A stretch of DNA of 8,979 nucleotides from an uncultured Collinsella sp. (GTDB lineage Bacteria; Actinomycetota; Coriobacteriia; Coriobacteriales; Coriobacteriaceae): contig URZN01000033.1 in assembly GCA_900552345.1 (NCBI GenBank), positions 1-8,979 of the forward strand. Reading direction: 5' to 3'. Position 1 is the stretch's first letter; each line of letters opens with the position of its first letter. The notes beneath the pieces were generated by a model that worked only from the letters and a program-made list of their open reading frames with translations, did not search any database and was not told where the DNA came from. This document shows, in pieces, positions 1 through 5,299 of the stretch. Both the position numbers and the translations under genes were made by a program.

Positions 1-390
1 GATCACCACGATCAGGCTACCGAGAATACCCACGAAGCGACCATTGATGTCACGGGTCGTGATGAGGCTGATGATCTGAGCGATGCCAAAGACAATGACC
101 GCAATAGCGACGAACCAGATGACGGCCTCGGCGAAGGCGAGGGGAAACAGCAGGCAGAGCAAGCCGAAGATGATGCTCAGTATGCCCGTAGCCAAGACGC
201 CGGCACCCATGCCGGTACCGCGCAGGGTGCTAAACCAAGTGTATGTCGCGTTGATGCCCACGACGAGGATGCCGAAGCCAACGAGCATGGCAAAGACCAT
301 CGTGGACAGCGTTGGAAACGCGAAGAGAATGATGCCGATGATGGCAAGAATGATGCCCGAACCCAGGCCCATACCGCGAAACGAATTCAT
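1..390 (-). CDS. HdeD/DUF308-like small membrane protein (5' part only)
   Basis: The first 130 codons of an integral membrane protein are visible; the 3' end lies beyond the left window edge. The start is the ATG at 388-390, with a perfect AAGGAGG ribosome site (397-403) six bases upstream. The protein is almost entirely hydrophobic, with membrane segments at about residues 9-26, 31-50, 62-83 and 87-112 and the beginning of another at 119. Short polar turns separate them, for example around TLRGTG (56-60) and TTRDINGR (111-118). Repeating helical pairs with FP turns (FAFPTLST, LLFPLAFAE) resemble the HdeD/DUF308 family, whose six-helix members are linked to acid or general stress but have no firm biochemical function. 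It lies 57 bp downstream of prmC and seems to have its own promoter. Family assignment comes from pattern recognition; being a membrane protein is certain. Confidence 0.75.
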   Translation of the reverse strand, partial: MNSFRGMGLGSGIILAIIGIILFAFPTLSTMVFAMLVGFGILVVGINATYTWFSTLRGTGMGAGVLATGILSIIFGLLCLLFPLAFAEAVIWFVAIAVIVFGIAQIISLITTRDINGRFVGILGSLIVVI

Positions 391-427
391 GGCGAACCTC
401 CTTGGTCGATTACCTCAGGATGGTTCC

Positions 428-456
428 ATTATTCCCTTTCGAGCATATTATTGCAA
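428..456 (-). promoter_or_regulatory. Candidate sigma-70-type promoter for the HdeD-like gene
   Basis: On the minus strand a TTGCAA (-35, 451-456) is followed after exactly 17 bases by AATAAT (-10, 428-433), 37 bp before the ATG of the membrane protein gene. The -35 overlaps the last codons of prmC and the spacer covers its stop codon. The -10 matches the consensus at five of six bases and the -35 at four of six. No terminator is visible between prmC and this gene, so readthrough may also contribute. Confidence 0.4.
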
Positions 457-1686
457 ATCACGACAAACACCGCTCACGATGCGATCGCGACTCACGAGAT
501 CCTTCGTCACCTTGACGTCAACGCAACCCGCCTCGCGCAGGCGACGTGCCGCCTCCTCCAGACAGGTCTCGTGTAACTCGCAGGCAAACAGGCCGCCGGC
601 ACGCAGCATGTAGGGCGCCGCGTTGAGCAGACGGCGGAAGATATCGAGGCCGTCGGCACCGCCCTCGAGCGCCAGATCGGGCTCAAAGTCCTTGACCTCG
701 TGCGGCAGCGAGCGCATGACATCGGTGGGGATGTAGGGCGGGTTGGAGACGAGTACGTCAAAGGTGCCCCACTCTTCGCGGGGAATGGAGCTCACCAGGT
801 TCGTGAGGCTAAAGGCGACCTCGTCGGACGTGAGGCCAAGTGCATCGCGGTTTTTGGTAGCAAGGTCGATGGCACGCGGCTCGATATCGGTAGCAGTGCA
901 GGTGACGTGGCCGCGACGCTCCCAGGCAAGCGAGAGCGAGATGCAGCCCGTGCCGCAGCCGACCTCGAGAACGCGGGCAGTGCGGGGCTCGGCTGGGGCG
1001 GGTGCAGCAGCATCCTGAGCCGAAGCCGTCTCCTGGTCGGCGCCCTCAATGGCGATGCCGTATTCGTCGAGCTCGGGCTCGGCGGCTTCCGCGGCTTCGG
1101 CTTCTGCTGCCTGCGCGGCTTCCTCGGCCTCGCGATCGGCTAGCTCCTCGGCATAGGCGCGGCTACCGAGCACGTCGCTACCCAGCGCAGCCTCATCGGC
1201 GGCCGTCAGGTTGGCGGCACGGCGCTCGGCGGTCGCGCGTTCGCCTGCCAGCGCGGCCTCGGCTTTGCGAGCCTGCTCGACCTCATCGTTCCAAGGCAGC
1301 TCCACGCGCTGGCGGGCAGCGGCCTCGGGGCTCAGCACCTCGGCATCCAGATAGTTCAGGACCTCTTCGACGAGCATCTCGGTCTCGGGGCGCGGAATGA
1401 GCACACCGGGGGCGCACGCGACGTCGATCATGCGAAACTGCGTGCTACCGGTGATGTATTGCAGCGGCTCGCCCTTCGCGCGACGGACGACCGCCGCGTG
1501 CATGGTCTCGAGCTGCGCTGCGTCAAGTGTCTCGTCCATGCGCATATACAAGTCGATACGCGCCAGGCCCGTTGCCGCACACAGCAGCCACTCGGCAGAA
1601 AGACGGGGATGCTCCTCACCGCGCTCGGCCAGGTACTCCTTGGTCCACTCGAGACAACGCTTGATGGTCCAGATCTCGTTTGCCAT
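448..1686 (-). CDS. prmC: PrmC, release factor glutamine N5-methyltransferase, with a large internal insert
   Basis: PrmC uses S-adenosylmethionine to methylate the glutamine of the GGQ motif of release factors 1 and 2 in the cytoplasm, raising peptide-release activity. The 412-residue protein starts at the ATG at 1684-1686, chosen because GGGGAGGA lies just upstream; an in-frame ATG 75 bp further up (1759-1761) lacks such a site. Residues 1-105 form the PrmC N-terminal helical domain, with GEPLQYITG (72-80) and GVLIPRPETE (94-103). The SAM-binding motif EVGCGTG is at 241-247, an acidic TDIEP at 266-270, and the catalytic NPPY at 315-318. Between the two domains, about residues 112-234 are an Ala/Glu-rich low-complexity stretch absent from ordinary PrmC of about 280 residues. 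All catalytic motifs are intact, so the enzyme is probably active. Its substrate gene prfA lies upstream, beyond an IS element. Confidence 0.95.
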   Translation of the reverse strand: MANEIWTIKRCLEWTKEYLAERGEEHPRLSAEWLLCAATGLARIDLYMRMDETLDAAQLETMHAAVVRRAKGEPLQYITGSTQFRMIDVACAPGVLIPRPETEMLVEEVLNYLDAEVLSPEAAARQRVELPWNDEVEQARKAEAALAGERATAERRAANLTAADEAALGSDVLGSRAYAEELADREAEEAAQAAEAEAAEAAEPELDEYGIAIEGADQETASAQDAAAPAPAEPRTARVLEVGCGTGCISLSLAWERRGHVTCTATDIEPRAIDLATKNRDALGLTSDEVAFSLTNLVSSIPREEWGTFDVLVSNPPYIPTDVMRSLPHEVKDFEPDLALEGGADGLDIFRRLLNAAPYMLRAGGLFACELHETCLEEAARRLREAGCVDVKVTKDLVSRDRIVSGVCRDLQ

Positions 1687-1734
1687 GGGGTCCTCCCCTC
1701 TTAAGCGCCGAGCGGCGCGCGAATGTCGGAGCAG

Positions 1735-1761
1735 ATTGTACGCGAGGGTGGCACGCAGCAA
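1735..1761 (-). promoter_or_regulatory. prmC: Candidate proximal promoter of prmC
   Basis: Minus strand: TACAAT (-10, RC of 1735-1740) lies about 50 bp upstream of the prmC ATG, a typical distance. TTGCTG (-35, RC of 1756-1761) is 15 bases upstream of it, shorter than ideal. The good -10 is the main argument. Confidence 0.28.
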
Positions 1762-1985
1762 GGGACGATTGGAAGCGATTATCGAGAATCAGCCCAGAAT
1801 TTTGCTTGGATTGCAATCGAAGCGTTCATTCGCCGACGTCTAAATCTGCATCCGTCAAGCTTTTGGTAAGGTTGCCCCAAAACTGACCAATATCTAACCA
1901 AGAACTTGCCAAATCACTTGACGCGCGACGCATCAAAAATCGCCCCGCGACTTCTTGAACGATTTTTCGAGCATTATTTTTAAAA

Positions 1986-2014
1986 ATGATAAGTAAATTT
2001 AAGCAGGTAAACAA
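1986..2014 (-). promoter_or_regulatory. prmC: Candidate distal promoter of prmC in the AT-rich island
   Basis: Minus strand: TTGTTT (RC of 2009-2014), a 17-base spacer, then TATCAT (RC of 1986-1991). It lies in the most AT-rich part of the spacer and would give a 5' leader of roughly 290 nt for prmC. Spacing is ideal and both hexamers are moderate matches. It could matter because a terminator and an IS separate prmC from prfA. Confidence 0.35.
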
Positions 2015-2067
2015 CTTAATTGCTATTAAAGAAGATTGAATAAACTCACAAAGCAATGTGCCTGACC

Positions 2068-2231
2068 TAGTCATTGGGGACGTTCTTAAACGACTAGCTG
2101 TCAGGGACAGTCTTCGCAGCCAGCCACAAAGAACCGTCCCCATCTGTCGGCACAAAAGGGGCGTCCCCAACTGCCAAGTGCCGCAAGAATGTCCCTTTTG
2201 ACTAGTCATTTAAGAACGTCCCCAATGACTA
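2068..2231. repeat. Composite palindromic repeat: GGGGACGTTCTTAAACGACT arms enclosing a second GGGAC repeat
   Basis: The left arm (2068-2097) and right arm (2202-2231) are 30-base inverted repeats with one mismatch, built on TTGGGGACGTTCTTAAA. The 104 bases between them hold a second, weaker inverted pair: AGGGACAGTCTT (2103-2114) and AAGAATGTCCCT (2185-2196), one mismatch. Inside that are two further CGTCCCC cores near 2135-2141 and 2162-2167. The arm sequence recurs as a compact hairpin at 5217-5272, so this is a dispersed repeat family resembling REP/BIME-type sequences that serve tyrosine transposases (RAYT) in other bacteria. The mechanism is inference; the symmetry and recurrence are direct observations. 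Confidence 0.85.
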
Positions 2232-2268
2232 CCCAAGAGAACGCCGCAGGTAGAAAGCGGACAGACAC

Positions 2269-2282
2269 TATGACCCAATCCG
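2269..2282 (+). repeat. Left subterminal inverted repeat of the IS110-family element
   Basis: TATGACCCAATCCG is the exact reverse complement of 3779-3792. The pair encloses the transposase gene and both non-coding ends and so fixes the approximate extent of the element. Confidence 0.85.
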
Positions 2283-2381
2283 AGGGCACGGAAACGACAG
2301 GAGCCCCCGCTCGTGACCGCGGGTCGGGGCTGCGACAATGTTGTTGAAGTGCCAGAGGCGCAGCCGCGCCGCAACGAGGTT

Positions 2382-2387
2382 GGGAGG
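2382..2387 (+). promoter_or_regulatory. Shine-Dalgarno site deciding the GTG start of the transposase
   Basis: GGGAGG five bases before GTG at 2393 fits the usual spacing and supports a start upstream of the in-frame stop. It sits in the self-complementary stretch GGGAGGCTCCC (2382-2392), which could partly hide the site in a small hairpin. Confidence 0.6.
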
Positions 2388-2392
2388 CTCCC

Positions 2393-3514
2393 GTGCCTAG
2401 ATATTCTACCGCCTTCGGAATGGACGTACACCTCAGGTCCACCACCGTCTGCGCGCTCGACGCGGAGACGGGCGAGGCCGTGGCGAGGAGGTTCCGCGGC
2501 AACCTGTAGGGCGAGGTCGCGGAGTGGATGTCGGGCTTCCCGGGCCCGTCGCTCGCCGCCTACGAGAGCGGCTACCTCGGCTTCGCGCCGCAGAGGGAGC
2601 TGTCGGCCCTCGGCGTCGACTGCGTCGTCGCGGCCGTCCCCAAGGTCCCGAGGTCGGCGGCAGACCTCTCGTCCAAGAACGACCGCAACGACGCGGCCAG
2701 GATGGCCAAGGCGATACTGTCGCACGACGTCACCCCGGTATGGGTGCCGTCCCCCGAGATCGAGGGGCTCAGGGACCTCGCCGCCGCCCACGACGCCGCG
2801 ACCGCCAGGCTCGCGGCGGCGAAGCAGCGGCTCCTGGCGTTCCTGGCCCGCCGCGGCTACGTCTACGGAGGCACGACGCCGGCCGGCAACCCCCGGAAGT
2901 ACTGGACGTACGGCTTCCTCAGGTGGCTCGACGGCATACGCCCCGCCGACGACGGCGGCATCCGGGCGCTCGCGGCGCTGAGGAACGAGGTCGAGGCGGC
3001 CGACGAGACGAGGGAGGCCGTCCTCGCCGAATACAGGGCCGCCGTCGCGGCGGGCCCCCTCTCGGCCGAGGTCGAGGCGCTCCAGTCCATCAAGGGGTGC
3101 GGGTTCGTGCTCGCCGCCGCCTTCGCGTCCGAGGTCGGCGACTTCTCGAGGTTCCGCTCCGGCAGGCAGGTCACGGCCTATTTCGGCCTCGCGCCGAGTC
3201 AGAGGTCGAGTGGCGACTCCGTGCGGCTCGGAGGCATCAGCGGTGCGGGCAACGCGCTCGTGAGGAAGCTGGCGGTCGAGGGGTCCTGGCGCTACGCCCA
3301 GGCCGGGCACCAGCCCAAGCTGATGCCCAAGGGCTCCGGAGTCCCGCTCGAGATAAGGATGCACGGGAGGAAGGGGTCCGAGCGCCTGCTCCGGCGACGC
3401 GAGGAGATGCTCGAGAGGGGCATGCCCCAGGCGAAGGCGAACGCCGCCACCGCCGCCGAGCTCGTGAGGTGGCTGTGGGCCCTCGGCATGATGTGCCGGG
3501 AGGCCGGCGAATAG
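2393..3514 (+). pseudogene. IS110-family transposase, interrupted by an in-frame TAG at codon 39
   Basis: The reading frame from GTG 2393 would encode 373 residues, a normal IS110 length, but codon 39 (2507-2509) is TAG. The family features lie on both sides of it. Before the stop is RYSTAFGMDVH with the first catalytic aspartate (D11). After it are AAYESG (E58) and KNDRNDA (D97, D100), completing the DEDD RuvC-like set, then a helix-hairpin-helix-like region (about 230-250), and the Tnp_20 serine region APSQRSSGDS with GISGAGN (about 267-287). Reinitiation at ATG 2528 would give 328 residues lacking D11, which should be inactive. Apart from the stop the frame is open, so the lesion looks recent and could be a single substitution. 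Arginine AGG and isoleucine ATA codons are frequent here, unlike in prfA. Confidence 0.9.
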
Positions 3515-3771
3515 ACATAGCCCCCGTCCCGGCGAGCCGGGCAGCCTTCGGGGATACCCCCGTTCTCGCTGTGCGCGCGGCGGTCGCCGCATTCGCGTCG
3601 ACAGACTTGGGGAACCCCCGCCGAAGGAGAGGATTGCGGGCCGCCAGAGCGGTATCCGCGGATATGAGACTGAGCCGAAGGCGTCGACGACATGCCGGGG
3701 GCGGACCGGGACGGGTTCAACGGCAGGCCCCGCCGACCGATTGCAAGCGGTCGGCGGGGCCATTGTGGCTC
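3515..3771 (+). ncRNA. Candidate bridge-RNA region in the right end of the IS element
   Basis: IS1111-subgroup elements are known to encode a bridge RNA in the non-coding right end that base-pairs with target and donor DNA. This region is the longest non-coding part of the element and is rich in potential stems: CCCGG/CCGGG (3528-3541), CGGGG/CCCCG (3549-3562), GCGGC/GCCGC (3577-3590), GCGG/CCGC (3649-3659), and a perfect 14-bp stem (3726-3761). GCCTTCGG (3544-3551) can pair with CCGAAGGC (3675-3682) to close a domain of about 140 nt. GCGTCGAC occurs twice (3595, 3681). Two 7-base stretches match the element's own junctions: GACAGAC (3600-3606) and ATATGAG (3662-3668). RNA ends and fold are not determined, and no promoter was identified. 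Confidence 0.4.
3726..3761. repeat. Perfect 14-bp GC-rich hairpin near the IS right end
   Basis: GGCCCCGCCGACCG (3726-3739) and its exact complement (3748-3761) enclose the 8-base loop ATTGCAAG. No T-run follows on either strand, so it is not a standard intrinsic terminator. It may be the 3' domain of the putative bridge RNA or block transcription passing through the element. Confidence 0.8.
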
Positions 3772-3778
3772 TTGACAG

Positions 3779-3792
3779 CGGATTGGGTCATA
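3779..3792 (-). repeat. Right subterminal inverted repeat of the IS110-family element
   Basis: CGGATTGGGTCATA is the exact reverse complement of 2269-2282. A TTGACA hexamer (3772-3777) lies just inside it, pointing outward. Confidence 0.85.
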
Positions 3793-3799
3793 TGAGCGA

Positions 3800-3899
3800 G
3801 CGACGTCCAGAGCGAACAAGTTGGCATGAAAAAGGCAAGGCATAGACCTCCTGGTCATGCCTTGCCTTTCGAATGACAAATTGTCGCTCTGGACGTCGC
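3800..3899. repeat. Hundred-nucleotide near-continuous hairpin next to the IS right end
   Basis: Outer arms GCGACGTCCAGAGCGA (3800-3815) and its exact complement (3884-3899) surround an inner perfect pair, AAAGGCAAGGCAT (3831-3843) and ATGCCTTGCCTTT (3857-3869). The segments between them also pair imperfectly (ACAAGTTGGCAT against ATGACAAATTGT). The inner part works as a terminator for prfA; the outer part is longer than any terminator needs and suggests a repeat element or a conserved RNA structure. Confidence 0.85.
3829..3869 (-). terminator. Intrinsic terminator downstream of prfA
   Basis: On the minus strand a 13-bp stem (AAAGGCAAGGCAT with its complement) ends in TTTTT (3833-3829). The loop contains a further small GACC/GGTC pair. 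It begins about 70 nt after the prfA stop. In the opposite direction the stem is followed only by TTTCG, so termination is expected mainly for prfA transcripts. Confidence 0.75.
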
Positions 3900-3912
3900 G
3901 CAGCGTCGAGCC

Positions 3913-3940
3913 GTTGCGGCGTTTGGTAAAACGCCGTAAC
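3913..3940. repeat. Hairpin directly after the prfA stop codon
   Basis: GTTGCGGCGTTT (3913-3924) and AAACGCCGTAAC (3929-3940) are complementary at 11 of 12 positions around a GGTA loop. It abuts the prfA stop. No T-run follows on the minus strand, so it may stabilise the 3' end rather than terminate. Confidence 0.65.
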
Positions 3941-5008
3941 TTAAACAGCCTGTGCCAGCTTCTCGGCTCGCTCGGCGGCGGCAAGTGCCTCGATGACGGT
4001 GCCGAGCTGATCGCCCAGAAGGACGCCGTTGTAGGTGGAGTTGAAGCCGATACGATGATCGGTCACGCGGTCCTGGGGCTGGTTGTAGGTACGGATCTTC
4101 TCGGAACGGTTGCCGTGACCGATCTGGCTCTGGCGCTCGGCGCCGAGCTCGGCCTGCTGCTTCTCGAGTTCCATCTCGTACAGACGGGCACGCAGCATCT
4201 GCATGCAGACCTCGCGGTTCTGGATCTGGGAACGCTGCTCCTGCGACTGCACCACGGTATTGGTGGGCAGGTGGGTGATGCGCACGGCGGAGTAGGTGGT
4301 GTTAACGCACTGACCGCCAGGGCCGGAGGCACAGTAGGTATCGATGCGCAGGTCGGACTGGTTGATCTGAACGTCAATCTCCTCGGCCTCGGGAAGCACG
4401 GCGACGGTTGCCGTGGAGGTCTGGATGCGACCCTGGGACTCGGTCTTGGGGACGCGCTGGACGCGATGCACGCCGGACTCGTACTTCATGACGGAGTAGA
4501 CGCGGTCGCCCTCGACCTTGAACTCGATGGACTTAAAGCCGCCGGCCTCGCTGGGGCTGGAGTCGAGCACGGTGGTCTTCCAGCCGCGCGACTCGCAGAA
4601 GCGCTGGTACATCTTGTACAGGTCGCCGGCGAAGATGGCCGCCTCGTCGCCACCGGCGGCGGAGCGAATCTCGACGATGGTGTTCTTGTCATCGTTGGGG
4701 TCGCTCGGGATGAGCATGTACTTAATGTCTTCCTCGAGCTGGGGAAGCTTGGCCTCGTTTTCGGAGATGTCCATCTGGAGCATCTCTTTCTCATCGGCAT
4801 CGGTGGTATCGTGGAGCATTTCCTTGGCGGCCTCGATGTCATCGAGCGCGCCGATGTACTCACGCGAGGCGGCGATGAGGTCGGACTGGTGCGCGTACTC
4901 CTTGTTGAGACGCGTGAACTCCTTAATATCGGAGGCGACGGCCGGGTCGGAGAGCTTCTTCTCGAGCTCCTCGTAGGCCTTGATGATCTTTTCGAGCTTG
5001 TCGCGCAT
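3941..5008 (-). CDS. prfA: Peptide chain release factor 1 (RF1)
   Basis: RF1 reads UAG and UAA stop codons in the ribosomal A site and triggers hydrolysis of the finished peptide. The 355-residue length is normal. The order is an N-terminal helical domain (1-100), the AAGGDEAAIF signature (117-126), the stop-codon-reading PxT element as PKT within RVPKTESQGR (185-194), the catalytic GGQ (231-233) inside SGPGGQCVNTT, and the C-terminal HGNRSEKIRTYN segment (298-309). PxT rather than SPF separates it from RF2. The ATG at 5006-5008 has AAGGAG (complement of 5016-5021) seven bases upstream. Q233 is the expected target of PrmC, encoded further downstream on the same strand. A terminator follows, and an IS element lies between this gene and prmC. 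The cysteine after GGQ differs from the histidine of E. coli RF1; Actinobacteria vary here, so I read it as lineage variation. Confidence 0.97.
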   Translation of the reverse strand: MRDKLEKIIKAYEELEKKLSDPAVASDIKEFTRLNKEYAHQSDLIAASREYIGALDDIEAAKEMLHDTTDADEKEMLQMDISENEAKLPQLEEDIKYMLIPSDPNDDKNTIVEIRSAAGGDEAAIFAGDLYKMYQRFCESRGWKTTVLDSSPSEAGGFKSIEFKVEGDRVYSVMKYESGVHRVQRVPKTESQGRIQTSTATVAVLPEAEEIDVQINQSDLRIDTYCASGPGGQCVNTTYSAVRITHLPTNTVVQSQEQRSQIQNREVCMQMLRARLYEMELEKQQAELGAERQSQIGHGNRSEKIRTYNQPQDRVTDHRIGFNSTYNGVLLGDQLGTVIEALAAAERAEKLAQAV

Positions 5009-5216
5009 GGCGGGACTCCTTTATATGCGTGAAGGTGAAAATCGGCAGAGTTGATGGGGCGCGCGGCGCCACTGCGGGGGTAAGCCCGGCTAGAACATGT
5101 CGATCTTCAGATACATGCGCATCCCTTCGCGTATGGGGTACATAGTTGCGGTCTAACCCATATATGATAGCGTGCGCAAGCAAACCTGCATATAACCCAC
5201 ACGGAATGATTGGACG

Positions 5217-5272
5217 TAGCCGTTGGGGACGTTCCTTAACGACTGGTCGTTTAAGAACGTCCCCAACGGCTA
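5217..5272. repeat. Compact hairpin of the GGGGACGTTCTTAAACGAC repeat family
   Basis: The arms at 5217-5243 and 5246-5272 are 27-base inverted repeats with two mismatches and a two-base tip. The right arm read in reverse shares TTGGGGACGTTCTTAAACGAC with the left arm of the composite repeat at 2068-2097. Two copies in one 9-kb window, both in intergenic spacers flanking prfA, mark it as a dispersed repeat. Confidence 0.88.
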
Positions 5273-5273
5273 G

Positions 5274-5292
5274 CAAAGGGACTGTCGCTTTG
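5274..5292. repeat. Small palindrome after the M20 peptidase gene
   Basis: CAAAGGGAC (5274-5282) and GTCGCTTTG (5284-5292) are complementary at eight of nine positions. It begins seven bases after the peptidase stop and abuts the larger repeat. It could weakly terminate transcription or be a piece of the same GGGAC repeat cluster. Confidence 0.55.
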
Positions 5293-5299
5293 TCACATT

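Larger units (their letters stand above)
1687..2067. other. Upstream region of prmC with an AT-rich island and no convincing gene
   Basis: This 381-bp stretch between prmC and the palindromic repeat has no supported gene. Its middle (about 1940-2060) is strikingly AT-rich against the GC-rich surroundings and holds a promoter candidate. An inverted repeat AAAAATCG (1935-1942) / CGATTTTT (1960-1967) with a 17-base loop could be a weak hairpin or protein site; I would not call it a terminator. A minus-strand open frame running into the region (1826-2209) has no ribosome site, starts inside the repeat and resembles nothing I recognise. Confidence 0.6.
2264..3795 (+). mobile_element. IS110-family insertion sequence, probably IS1111-like subgroup, transposase inactivated
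   Basis: The element carries one DEDD/Tnp_20 transposase gene on the plus strand and non-coding ends of about 110 bp (left, inside the repeat) and 265 bp (right). A perfect 14-bp inverted repeat, TATGACCCAATCCG (2269-2282) and its complement (3779-3792), marks the ends. Such short repeats set slightly inside the true ends, with a longer right non-coding end, are typical of the IS1111 subgroup. IS110 elements make no clean target duplication, so the exact edges are uncertain by a few bases; a dinucleotide GA occurs at both sides (2264-2265 and 3794-3795) and is a possible core. The element lies between a palindromic repeat and a long hairpin, in the gap between prfA and prmC. Codon choice in the transposase differs from host genes. 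Confidence 0.88.
5009..5299. other. Spacer between the M20 peptidase gene and prfA
   Basis: This 291-bp spacer holds two palindromic repeats (5217-5272 and 5274-5292), an AT-rich patch (about 5140-5195) that is the likely site of a prfA promoter, and a GC hairpin GGCGC/GCGCC (5058-5070). I found no promoter with good spacing. A very short frame on the minus strand (5090-5116, eight codons, GAAGGG six bases upstream) ends in TAG and may be chance. Confidence 0.55.

Noticed and set aside
1935..1967. AAAAATCG/CGATTTTT as a bidirectional terminator
   Set aside because: The stem is only eight AT-rich pairs with a 17-base loop, too weak for a confident call.
2093..2205. ACTAG on both sides of the inner repeat as a target-site duplication
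   Set aside because: CTAG is its own complement and lies at the inner ends of inverted arms, so its presence on both sides follows from the symmetry of the arms.
1826..2209. A 127-codon minus-strand frame upstream of prmC
   Set aside because: It starts inside the palindromic repeat, has no ribosome site, crosses the AT-rich promoter region and resembles no family I recognise.
2068..2231. A CRISPR array
   Set aside because: The repeats are inverted, only two, and differ in spacing; there are no regularly spaced direct repeats or cas genes.
2528..3514. A functional shorter transposase starting at ATG 2528
   Set aside because: It would lack the first catalytic aspartate (GMDVH) and has only a poorly spaced GGAG upstream, so it is better read as the remainder of an interrupted gene.
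2210..3763. A 517-codon minus-strand frame across the IS element
   Set aside because: It is antisense to the IS110 transposase, whose motifs are unmistakable, and its translation is low-complexity Arg/Pro/Gly sequence with no family pattern.
2524..3795. A 423-codon plus-strand frame overlapping the transposase in another phase
   Set aside because: The translation is Arg/Gly-rich with no motif; the transposase frame explains the DNA.
3857..5032. A 391-codon plus-strand frame opposite prfA
   Set aside because: It mirrors prfA on the other strand, giving Leu/Gly/Val-rich nonsense that starts in the terminator hairpin.
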